DNA from: Pontederia crassipes
Lineage: Eukaryota; Streptophyta; Magnoliopsida; Commelinales; Pontederiaceae
Assembly (NCBI GenBank): GCA_030549335.1
Contig: CM060191.1
Location: 5,399,001-5,463,000, forward strand
Length of the DNA: 64,000 nucleotides
Direction: 5' to 3'
Shown: positions 11,537 through 23,317 of the stretch, in pieces
Position numbering within the stretch: the first letter of the stretch is position 1
Layout of the letters: the number at the start of each line of letters is the position of its first letter
The notes under the pieces: model-generated
Told to the model about the DNA's origin: nothing
The model's input: only the letters and a program-made list of their open reading frames with translations
Databases searched by the model: none
Translations under genes and position numbers: made by a program

Positions 11537-14500
11537 ATGGGGTACATTGGGCAGCACGGGGTGGCGACCTTGCACAAGTACAAGTACAGCGGCGTGGACA
11601 AGTCACTGGTCTCTAAGTACGTCCTGCAGCCTTTCTGGACCCGCTGCGTCACCTTGTTCCCCCTCTGGATGCCGTAAGTATTCGTTCCTTTGCGTCCCCT
11701 CCCTTTCTCCTTCTTTGTTTCTTTCTTTGTCATGCATGGCATACTGGTCTCGGCAGACTGTGCATATGCATTTGTTCTGTTCGAGTCTCTTATTCCCTTT
11801 CAAGAATTCGTTTTTAAGTTGGATTTGACTGCTTAATAAAAACACATTGTGAGATCCGCGTTTGTGATCTAATTTAGGATGTTGTGCTCTAATGTGAGAC
11901 GTAGTGTAGGAAGGCCGTGGAGTGTTAGGTGATACTCTGTGACTAGTTTCTCTGACTTATTCTTACTGGATTTCTAAAGCTTTTGTGATAGGATGTTTAT
12001 GGCAATTAAATTATTACTTCTGTGTATTCAATACTTTGTTTCACAGAAGGATCAAATCCTAGTGTGTGTTTTTGAAATATTCTTTTCCATATGTGGAATA
12101 TGACTCAAGGATCCTAGTAGACTAATTTCTCATTGAGTTATCATGGTCAAGATATTCATATCAAGTTCTATATAAATACCTATAATTTATACTGTGATTT
12201 CTGATGTGTTTTTGCACCATTTTGCCTTACAAATGGTGTCAAATTGCCTCCATCATGATGAATTTAATTATGAATGTGATTTACTGTGAACTGTTACATC
12301 AATCAGAAAAAAAATTTACTCATAAATGTCTTGCCGATGGATTGAAATCATATTTAATGGTGAAAAAACCAACTATATTGATAGCCATAAAGGTAATATT
12401 TCTGGGACTTGGCTGTTTTTGCTCTAGCTTGATGCATGTGGAGTATGATTTGGATGGTTTTACGCATTGATATGTTTTGATGTATTAAGAATATTCCATG
12501 ATCATGCTTCAAATTTCTTGTAAAGCAGAAGTACTTGAAGTTGCTTCTGCACTTTAACACGTTTTGATGGCTATATTGACTCTCTGTTTTATCTTGGCAT
12601 GTGGGGATAATATAAATTTCCAGCCCAAATATGGTAAGAGTTTTCTAACCCTTATTGAGGAACTTTTACTTTACACCAATGTTGGCATAAAAGTAACGCT
12701 TTATTTGTTGTTGCCAGATCACTCTCACTGGGTTGCTGTTTCTGGTGACATCTGCACTTCTTGGCTATGTAAGTGTTCCTTTTCTTTCACATGACTGTCA
12801 ATACTTGACTTTTATGATGGCAATCTCAATTATTGGCATGCCCTCGAATTGTGAAGTTGTATTTCTTTTTAGTGACATATTCTCATAACCGTGCTTTAGA
12901 TTGACACAATTATGAATTTCTTTCAATTATTTTGAGATGGTCTGGAACTTAAGATTTATGATACTCTTTGTTGTTCTGGAAGATTTAAAATTTTCTGCCC
13001 AATAAATTTAGTGGACAGGATCACCTAGTGGGATAAGGCTTTTGTTAAATAATGCCTTGAATCATACTTTAACTAGAAATCTGTTTGGATCCAAAGAAGT
13101 AATAGAGAGACTTCGAGAGATGCTTGGATGAGAAGTGCAGGGTCGGAAGGATTCCTATTCCTAGTAGGAATAGGAGTCGGCCAATTTCCGATATCGAGAA
13201 GGATATGGCGGATTCTTGGAGGGCCGAGCTCCCTTCTGGACCGAGGAGCACTTGGATATGGAGTCTGGACGTGGAGGAAGACTTGAAGACAACAGGGGCG
13301 TCTGGAGAGTCCCAGTCCGAGTGGGACTCGGACTGGACAGCCAGGGCGCGCATGGGCGTGGCGGGCGCCAGGTGGGCGCCAGACCCAATTTGATTCCAAG
13401 AAGGAATTCAAGTTGGCCGAGATCTTCAAGGATCTTCAGGAAGTCAGATTTCTACTTCTAGTCCAAGGAGGTTTTTCTAGAGAAGGGACTTACATGCCTA
13501 GTAGGATTAGGTCCTTAAGTTAGAGTAGGAGTTGTTTCTCCAAGGCCCTATAAAAGGACTTGTAATCAAGGCTTGTAAGACAATCCTGGATCAATCTGAT
13601 CTTGTAATCCTTTTCTGTTTCTTCCATCTAATACAATTCTGCGTCGCCTTAAATTTCTCGGATTTTCTCGCGATGCGTAATTTCTCTCGTGCAGAAAAAT
13701 TCTAACAAACTGGTATCAGAGCGAGGCTTCATCGATCCTCCGTCAGGCGTAGAGATGGCATCGCACAACGTCAACGTCGAGAAATTTACTGGACGAAATA
13801 TAGATGTGAAGATTGAGGATGAAGATGCTGCCCTATTTCTGTTGGTGTCTCTTCCTCTGTCGTACGAAAATTTCGTATAATCTGTTATCATCGGAAGAGA
13901 CATAATTACTCTGAAAGAAGTAAGATCGAGTCTACATACTCGTGAACTTCGTCATAGGGCGTCTGGCAAGGCTGGGAAAAATCAGAACAGAGATTGGCGA
14001 CGGCAGAGAGTGTTAGATATCTGATTGTAGGATTCAATTCAAGGTGGAGATTTGTTAAATAATGCCTTGAATCATACTTTAACTAGAAATCTGTTTGGAT
14101 CCAAAGAAGTAATAGAGAGACTTCGAGAGATGCTTGGACGAGAAGTGCAGGGTCGGAAGGATTCCTATTCCTAGTAGGAATAGGAGTCGGCCAATTTCCG
14201 ATATCGAGAAGGATATGGCGGATTCTTGGAGGGCCGAGCTCCCTTCTGGACCGAGGAGCACTTGGATATGGAGTCTGGACGTGGAGGAAGACTTGAAGAC
14301 AACAGGGGCGTCTGGAGAGTCCCAGTCCGAGTGGGACTCGGACTGGACAGCCAGGGCGCGCATGGGCGTGGCGGGCGCCAGGTGGGCGCCAGACCCAATT
14401 TGATTCCAAGAAGGAATTCAAGTTGGCCGAGATCTTCAAGGGTCTTCAGGAAGTCAGATTTCTACTCCTAGTCCAAGGAGGTTTTTCTAGAGAAGGGACT

Positions 14501-17500
14501 TACATGCCTAGTAGGATTAGGTCCTTAAGTTAGAGTAGGAGTTGTTTCTCCAAGGCCCTATAAAAGGACTTGTAATCAAGGCTTGTAAGACAATCCTGGA
14601 TAATCCTGGATCAATCTGATCTTGTAATCCTTTTCTGTTTCTTCCATCTAATACAATTCTGCGTCGCCTTAAATTTCTCGGGTTTTCTCGCGATGCGTAA
14701 TTTCTCTCGTGCAGAAATTCTAACAGCTTTGTTGTTGTTGTTGTTGTTGCCCAATAAATTTAGTGGACAGGATTAAATCATACCTTAGCCTGTTCTGGTC
14801 CTAATGCTAAGAGCTTGCTATTACCTTTGTAATAGTAGATTTATCATAGTAGTGTCATTGCCATATTTTCTTACAATGTTGAGCAGTTTATAGGATGAAT
14901 TCCAGCATGACCTTGAAGTTTCAGTTAAATCAATCTGCCGATCAGGCCGGGATGATCTTGCACCTCAGATTATCCTGGTCCTAAGACCAGTCTAAAAGAT
15001 AGCTGTGATTCCCTTGACAGCTTGGTACTAATTGGTCCTCAACAGAATAAAACAAGATGATTTAATTGAAGATAATTAAGTTTGAGAACTGGTTACCGAT
15101 AAAGTTACCGAGGGGCATTACGGTGTTATTTATTACTTGATATCTACAGCACAGATAGCTACTTTGTCTTTACGATCGCCCAAATCTTCCTTTAAAAAAG
15201 AATTGTTCAATTTCTCCTTCATTGATTTCTTTAACTATCATTCTACATCTTTTTGTATTTAAGTTTGAGAACTGGTAATCCATATGGCAAACTAATGACA
15301 TCATTTTCTTTATTTGTATTTTGTGTTTTCTGTTGCATTACCCACAGATATATTCTCCTCACCTTGATACAGCACCCCCAAGATGGGTTCACCTTGCTCA
15401 TGGGTTACTTCTCTTCTTGTACCAGGTTGGTCTTGTATTTTGCCAGTTGGGAAGTTGGTCGCCAATCAATCTTTCTTTCCTTTGACCAATCTGAATATCT
15501 GTATGCATGTTACACTGCGGCTTTTCTTACTCAGAAAATAAGGCTTCTGAACTAGAGAATTGAAAAGAATGACAATGAAACCTCTCTAAAAAAAAGAAGA
15601 AGAATGGTATGGAGAATTTGCTAACATATATAGGATAAAGCAAATCAATTAAGAACTGTTATTTGAACAATAATTATCTAATACATAGCTGTTGAATTTC
15701 AAGATGTTTAGGTACCAAGTTGCTTACAAAAAAAAAAAAACTATTGTCATGAATGTTAGAAGGGTTTCATCCTACTGTATGCTTTGAGATATAAAATTTG
15801 TTAGTCAAACTTTTATTGTTGTGCAACAAGATTTTGTTGGTGAAAACAACATAGACATATTCTTTTCTATTTTTTGCAATCATTCAACACTATATCATTT
15901 TCATTTTCTTTCCGTTTAATGCACAAAACCAACTTATTATATGTTGAAAAGGGAGATGCTCTATAAAAAATGAAAGTAGACTAACCAATAACCATTGATA
16001 TAACTCTAATAAATTTAACATTACAAATAACCTAGAAGATATAAACTATTGCATACAGATTGTTGCTTTGACGTGTGGTTATAATCTTTCATGTTTCTGC
16101 CATTTGGTTTCTCATCGAAAACAGTTTATATGGGTTCACCATACTGGCAGCCTTTCTTAATAATTTTGTGAACTCTTGCACAACCTACAAATGTTTGACA
16201 AGTTTCAAAGTATTGATGTTACTAATCCTACGGAATATCTATTTGCAAAATGCCTTTTCATGTTTGATTTGCATGCTTAATGATACACAAGGAAACTTGC
16301 ACAATGCAACAACAACAACAACAACAACAAAGCCTTATCCCACTAGGTGGGGTCGGCTACATGGATCATACGACGCCATTCGTTGATCCATGTTCATGAG
16401 ATTCGACAGGGTTTTACGCTGGCTGTCGGGGCCTAACACAACCCTCCTCCTTTATCCGGGCTTAGGACCGGCTATAAAACTTGCACAATGCATGATAGTT
16501 TTTTATTTGTGGGAATATTATACTTCCTTAACTCATTCAATGACTTACCACCACAAGTCAGTGACCTCAAATTTGTATATTGATCATAACCCAGAATTCC
16601 TTCATTTCATATTTTCTTGAGATCTATTAATTAGTTGATTTTGCTGATCCTATGTACTTTAATCTTATACGTGGCAGACTTTTGATGCTGTTGATGGGAA
16701 ACAAGCTAGACGTACCAATTCATCTAGTCCTTTAGGAGAACTTTTTGATCATGGTAAATATCACTTGTATAGTTTTGTTCTTATTTAACTATGATTATAT
16801 TATATCATTATTTCTTGATGTCTTGAAATTTGATTGTTGCAGGCTGTGATGCTCTTGCATGTGCTGTATGTCATCTCATTTCAATCTTCTTCTTAAGTTG
16901 GATGTTTCTTCTTTATACATGAACTTTCTTGTATTATTCATCAGTTTGAAGCTTTGGCCTTTGGAAACACCGCTATGTGTGGAATGTTCACTTTCTGGTT
17001 TTGGGTAATTGCAGCCATCCCATTTTATTTTGCCACTTGGGAACAGTGAGTCCTCCTGAAGATCTTATATTCTCTATTAGCACTATCATTTTTTGATGGA
17101 AGCATGCTATTATGTTTCATGAAGTAGTTTTAGTTCAATCGGTGGTTTAGCTTCTTTTGCTTTTCTTTCTTCAAACAAGTCTATCTGTAGTTTTCTCATG
17201 TAGCAGATTTTCTCTAATCTTTGGTGCTAATGTGTTTATCCTCCCTGGTTTTGGATTACAATTCACAACATAAAATTTTTATTCCTTTTCTTTAAAAGAT
17301 ATAATATGGTAGAAAGGATAGTTTAAACAAAGATTGATTCAGAATCATTGCTATAAAAAAGTGAATTTAATAGGGCCTGTTTAGCAATTCGAAAGAGAGT
17401 CATTTTTTTTCTGAATAAAAATATATGCCTTGACATGTAAGATTTGAGGTTAATAAAGACACTAACTCAGTTGCTTGTCTTACAACATTTAATAACATAT

Positions 17501-20500
17501 CCAACATTTTTTTTAGGAATTCAAAATTGTGTGTTGGAGTCCTAAATCACAAGATGATGAATCATAAACGTTTTAGTGCATGACGAATAGACGTCCTGTG
17601 CAAAAAAGTTTTTTATGCCAATGTCTAGGGCATTGTCGGAGGCTTCTATTAAAGGGACGTCTATTGACACATTTGATACCATAGATCTATAATGATAAAT
17701 ATCATGTTCACCATTGCTGAAAAAGACTTTGTGTTCAAGCATCTTGATTATTTTGCTGATAGAGACTAGAAATATAAATGACTATATAAAAACTGAAAAT
17801 AAGATAAATATTTAGTAGTAAAAGTGAAAGAATTTTAAACATAATCACCACTAATAACTTGTACATTCAAGATGATAAATCTTCACAAAATAAAGTATGT
17901 GTTGAATGGACCAAACTCCAATTACATAATTGATAAACACATCTCCAAGACTGCCTAAATGTAAAACCAATATGTACTAGAACATGCAAAGTTAGTTTCT
18001 ATAATTATAACCAACTAGTAATAGAACTACCCACTATTTTCTTAACCATCTCATTATCCTTTATATTAATACAAAATAGTATTTTATCAATACACACCCT
18101 AGAATTTCACCTTATCCTCAAAGTGGAAACAATAAACTTGAAATAGTTTCTATAAGTGTGATGTTTCAAACTTTAGAAAGTCCATCTTGTTGTGAAGACA
18201 TCCGGAAAAATTCTTAGGGCCACCATAAACTTTCAACTTCATTTTCTTCTTATGAAATAAGCTTTCGATAATATCTTCCAGATAGATGTGCCTTCTTCAT
18301 AATTTCAGATTGATAATCGTTAAGAAAATGGATTGAAGGATGGACTAAGTAGATAAATACTAGGATCCTTGTGGCTCTGATATCAATGATAGAAATTAAA
18401 TATATAAATGAAACTATATAAAAACTAAAAATGAGATAAATATTATTAGTAGTAAAAGCGCAAGAATCATAAACACAATCACTAATAACTTGTCTATTTG
18501 AGATGACAAATTTCGGATAAAAGTAGTCCATGTGGAGTGGACCTAATTCCAATTACAAAATGATAACTACATCTCCAAGACTGTCCTAAATTTCAAACCC
18601 ATACATGTATTTATAACATGCAAAGGTAGTTATTGTAACTATGAGAAAACTTCAAATAGAACATCCACTATTTTCTTAATCATTCCACTATTTTTTTATT
18701 AATACAAAGAGATAATTTATCATTGGCACATTAATGTGTTGTAATTGTTAATTGTTATCTTGGTGTTTGAAGAATTCATCGTTCATGTAATCATCAAATC
18801 AATACCAAGTTCCAAGAACGATTTATATGCTAATATCCTTCATTCATGCATTTTAGATGAGATGCTTTTCATAATCCAATAAGAAAAAAAATAGGATTGA
18901 AATAAATTCAACTTAAGAGGAATGTCTGTCATTTATTGACATGAATAACAATAATTACTTGGTAGGTCTATTTATCACTTAAGTTGTTTTATCCTTTTCT
19001 TTTATCTTTAATAGGTTGAAACTAATTTTAGCATTTGTTGATGTTTTGCCCTTTTTTCCAGCTTCTTTACAAATACCCTTATTCTTCCTATAATTAATGG
19101 ACCTACAGAAGGTCTCATGCTAATCTATGTTACCCACTGGTTGACGTTCTTTCTAGGTATGCCATTTCCATGCTTTTCTTAAGGGCCATTGCGAGTAGGT
19201 TTAAATTGTTGTTCATCTTTTTCAATGTCAATTCTATTCAGGAGCGGAGTGGTGGGCACAAGATTTTAGGAGGTCAATCCCACTTTTAGGTTGGGTTCCC
19301 TTCATTCCTGGTAAGCGTCTCTTTGGCACTTGAGTAGTCCAGCTTGATATCATCATATCAGAGGCTTAGGGACCTTTGTATTGCTTAGTATTTTCTTGTA
19401 GCACATTGTATGTTGAAGCATCTTATCAGGTTGTAACAAAAACGTCCCCATTTAACAATATGGACTATAATTCTCACAAATAGCTCCGACTTTCTATTGG
19501 TGACAACTGACGCATTATGGGAAAAAGTATAATTTATAATTTTTTTTAGGGGAAGTATAATTATAATTAAAAGAATACCATGCACCAAATAGCCAAATAG
19601 TTATGAGAATTGTTGGGTGTGGCATGATAAAGGATTTACAATCAACCTCAATTAGACAGGGATGAATAGTATCAGCAGGATATGGTTTCATTATGTTTTA
19701 TGTCATGTGCCTATAGCAGTTGAAATGATACGTGTTGATCCATCCATATTTATATTTCAGATATGTAAACGTTCGAGATTCCTTAATACATGAATCATTT
19801 AATTCTCCTTTGCATATGAGAATGGTAGTTTCTAATCGGCTTTCATGCTCTGTATGTGATTGCAATATCAATATCAGTTTTCTAGAATGTTGCGAATTCT
19901 TTGAATCTGACATCTTTTGCCATTGAATATTGGCTTATTTTATATCTCCAATACAGAATTCTTGTGAGCTAACATTAAATGCTTGCATTGACTGTATCAG
20001 AGATCCCATCTTATGGTGTTGTCCTCTTTCTTATGACTATTGCTGGTGTACTTCCAACCATAAGTGCCAAGTAAGTTTTCTTGTCGTGATATAATTGATT
20101 GATAAGATTAACCATGCTTCCCACCTGAATTTAGTCCTGGTCCAGCAAAATTGTGGTCACCCACTAAAAGTTTAAATTTGCTGATAGTAACAAGACCAAG
20201 CATACTTGTTCGAAGATTTTATAATTTTTTACCTCTCCCTAAATCCTATCCTCTGGCATATTGTGTATATCAGGAAGACATTTTGTTTCCCATATGGTAA
20301 TGTTATGTTTCTCAAAAATCTCAATGATGCGGATTTTATACCTTTCTAGTTTTCTTTTCCATGCATTAGCTTTGTTGGGAACTTATGGACTGTTACTGCC
20401 ACTTCTTACTCATCTTTTGTGGCATTATGGTAAAAGATTTTCAATCTTGTGGCATTTCTTGTTCAGTACAAATTAGATTAAACTTCTATCGTTTCCTTTT

Positions 20501-23317
20501 TGCTTGAAGCTAACATAATAAACTTGATTAATCATCAACAATTCCTGATATGACTAATGGAAAATTAAAGTTGCATGTGTTTTATGCTGGTTCACTATTA
20601 AAAGTGATTAGTCTCTAAATCGCCAAAATGTTTTTTTATGGAATATTAATGCAAAAAATATGAAATATTTTTGTCCATCAATCTAATCTGTCATAGATTA
20701 CTGGCATTTCTTGATTTCTAAGTTAACCGGTTTGCATGAAGTCTGCATGACATGGACCTGTTTTATTCTTCTCCTTTGATCAAACTATGTTGTTCTCTGC
20801 AGTATTAGCAATGTCCACAAAGTTGTTCAAGCAAGAAAAGGAAGCATGCTATTGGCACTAGCTATGGTAAGTGCATTTGCAGAATCCATTATACAAATAA
20901 CAGATTTCATTAATATGCATTCATCTATAACATATCACATCTTTGGGATTTGTCAATGGCAATGGGTCCCAGGTTACGGCATTTCAAACTTGACCTTTAA
21001 CATCGCAGCAGATATGTCGGGAAACTCATCCATCCCGCTTATTGGGCCTGTTTCCTCAGCACATCATATAAATATTTCGAAGGATACATATTTCTGAATT
21101 GATGTATATATTAGGTGGATTTTTAATATTGTTTCTTTTTCTTGGTGGCAGATATTTCCTTTTATAGTGCTCATGGCTGGAGTTCTTGTCTGGTATGCAT
21201 ATGATTTTACTTATAACTAATGTTTCTTTGAGCTTCTCCATGTAAAATATTTCTCATAATAGACGATTCTGCTTTTTGCAGGTCATACTTATCCCCTTCA
21301 GATATTATGCGCAATCAACCGCATTTACTTGTTGTTGGCACTGGCTTTGCATTTGGATATCTTGTGGTAAGCTTTCAGCCACACTATTGCTCTTGAACAG
21401 TTGCATAATAGAATATATTGAATTTCTAGAATCGTGATTACATGGACCACATTTAGTCACCCCACGTGAGAGCTACACCCAGAGGTAGAAATGGACGTGA
21501 TTTTGATAAACATTCATACTTATACTCAAATAGCAACAGAGCAGAAGTAACATAGGATGTATGATGATTTTAGATTCCATTTTCTATTATTTTAGGTTTT
21601 TGGTTTATTTTGGTGTTTTTTCTTATTTTAGGATGTAACTTTCCTTTTGAAAAATATGTTCTAATTACACTGAAAAAAATATATGTTCTGAATTGTTCAA
21701 TTAATAAATAATCACATCTAACATTTTGGTTCCTTTGGTTAGATAGTTAATTAAACTGGAGCAAATATAATTTTCAGAAACAAATGTCAGATTTCACACT
21801 GATGTTGCCATTGTTGTGCATGCATGGACATCATCGCAGCCTGATGGTTGGCTCATGAAGGTCTAGTTATCCAATATGTGATCTTAGTTCAAGGACTAGA
21901 GACTATAATTCAACAATAGAATAAGTAAACAGTATTGTCTATGTCTCTTTTCAGTTTCTGGATATAATCTAAAGAAGAAAGCATGAGAGAATTTTTAGGC
22001 CAGAAACATAACAATCTGCTTAATTTGACTTGTTTTTGTATCACTTTTCTACCATTTGTTATATTGTTGTATCATTGTTGGTTATCTGTATTTTGTGCAA
22101 GAAGTATTATCATTTTGTATCACTTTCAATTCATCGCACATGGTTCTTGGCTAGTCACCGACAAACTTTTGATGAATCCAAAACATAAAATCACAGAGAT
22201 ATCTCAGTTGCTGCAAAATTTTCTCCCTTGATGTTTTCATTCATATGGAGGATTGTATTTATTTGTGACAGGGAAGGATGATTCTTGCTCACCTGTGTGA
22301 CGAACCCAAGGGCTTAAAAACTGGAATGTGCATTGTATGTCACCTTTCTCTGAGCTTATGCCCAACTACATATACCATTTCCTCCATAGTCTTTTCAGTC
22401 ATGCTTCAGTTGTTGATCTTTTAGTTGGTCAATTTCATCTTCCATATCAATTTTGATACTTTCCCAAAGTTATATCATATAGAAATTCACTGATGCTTGC
22501 TGCTTTTCTTTGTCTTTTAACAGTCTTTATTAATTCTCCCCTTTGCTACTGCCAATGCACTCACTGCAAAGTTCAATGATGGGTATGTCTATATTCTACA
22601 TTCCATAGACTAGACAGGTCAAATAAATATTTCCTAAGATATTTTCTATGCTTCTGCAGAATTCCTCTAATTGATGAGAATTTTGTTCTACAATTGTATT
22701 GTTTGTTCACAGGTAAGTGGAATACCATCCTAACTTGTATTTATCAAGAAATAATGCCATACTCAAGTTTCCATCATAAACAAATATATTTGGGTAAAAG
22801 ATTCATGTAAAGTCTCTTTGGCGATAAAATCAGAAAGATACATGTACAAAAAGGCAAATTAAACAAGACTGGTTTTTTCCTTCTTTTTTTTTTTTGAGGG
22901 GTGTTTGCCAAAGCATGTACCTTGAAGTTTCCCGTTTATATTTCTTTCTCCAATTACAAGTGAAAGTTTTTCTCTTTCATGCATTTATGTTTCATTGTTT
23001 CCCTTTTCCAGTTTTATGGTATAAATATAGCTTTAAAATACATCATGACATCTTAATTTTAGCTTATAATTAAGCAGGCTCCCAGATTCTGATTCACTTC
23101 TGCTTCCTATTTATTTTCTTTTGCACAGTGGCACTTTATCTACACTTTGCTACATCTGTTATCCATGAAATTACACATGCTCTAGGCATCTGTTGCTTCA
23201 GGTATGAAGAAAAAAAAATTCCTTGAAAACATGTTATCATGTCACTTTTTTCCCCCTGATATTGCAGAATTTGACTCTTCATTTTCTTATGGCAGGATAA
23301 CTAGGAAAGAAGCTTAA
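11537..23317 (+). CDS. AAPT1: Aminoalcoholphosphotransferase (CDP-choline/ethanolamine), 389 aa
   Basis: The enzyme moves phosphocholine or phosphoethanolamine from CDP to diacylglycerol, the last step of the Kennedy pathway, in ER-type membranes. Eighteen coding exons join in frame at GT-AG borders: 11537-11673, 12624-12633, 12718-12768, 15348-15425, 16678-16753, 16843-16865, 16945-17045, 19062-19156, 19242-19310, 20001-20070, 20803-20866, 21152-21192, 21282-21366, 22272-22334, 22524-22582, 22660-22712, 23129-23201 and 23296-23317. They encode 389 residues, the length of Arabidopsis AAPT1. The start [19 protein letters not shown] and the end FRITRKEA match the family. The CDP-alcohol phosphotransferase signature DG-x2-AR-x8-G-x3-D-x3-D spans exons 5-6 (DGKQAR, then GELFDHGCD). 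Most later exons encode membrane helices. Exon 2 is only 10 nt. Introns hold an RTE tail split by a Copia derivative, a SINE-like insert and a TRIM, none touching an exon. The gene looks intact. Confidence 0.96.
12997..14773 (+). mobile_element. RTE 3'-end insert in AAPT intron 3, split by a Copia derivative
   Basis: The outer 25 bases at 12997-13021 recur exactly at 14749-14773 and are the target-site duplication of a tiny RTE insert. The insert itself is only CACCTAGTGGGATAAGGC... plus a TTG tail, the last bases of the LINE found at 35622-37823. A miniature Copia element (13043-14725) later landed inside it. Confidence 0.85.
13043..14725 (+). mobile_element. Miniature Copia-type LTR element, young
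   Basis: LTRs at 13043-13707 and 14053-14725 start TG and end CA and are flanked by GCTTT on both sides (13038-13042 and 14726-14730). A primer site TGGTATCAGAGC lies at 13711-13722 and a purine-rich tract just before the right LTR. The internal part is only about 345 bases and holds a leader and gag scraps like those of the element at 42.6-45.8 kb. It cannot encode its own proteins. By eye the LTRs differ at about four sites in 660, so the insertion is recent, a few hundred thousand years at usual plant rates. Confidence 0.9.
16293..16492 (-). mobile_element. SINE-like insert with RTE tail in AAPT intron 4
   Basis: A 168-base body (16309-16476) in minus orientation is flanked by the exact 16-base repeat AAACTTGCACAATGCA. 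Its 3' end is the RTE tail: CAA repeats, then the complement of the LINE's GTAGCCGACCCCACC end. Upstream of that it differs from the LINE, with words such as CCCGGATAAAGGAGGAG, so it looks like a non-autonomous partner, not just a truncated LINE. Confidence 0.8.
17757..18722 (-). mobile_element. TRIM (miniature LTR element) in AAPT intron 7
   Basis: Two direct repeats of about 335 bases (17757-18089 and 18386-18722), each starting TGATAG and ending TATCA, surround 296 bases with no coding content. The complement of a primer site, TGGCTCTGATATCA, lies at 18371-18384 next to the right repeat, so the element reads on the minus strand. Flanks TTTGC and TTGGC match at four of five. The LTRs are clearly diverged, so it is old. 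Confidence 0.75.

Noticed and set aside
13124-13393. An 89-codon frame repeated identically at 14134-14403
   Set aside because: The two copies are the two LTRs of one young element. The repetition is LTR identity and not a gene duplication.
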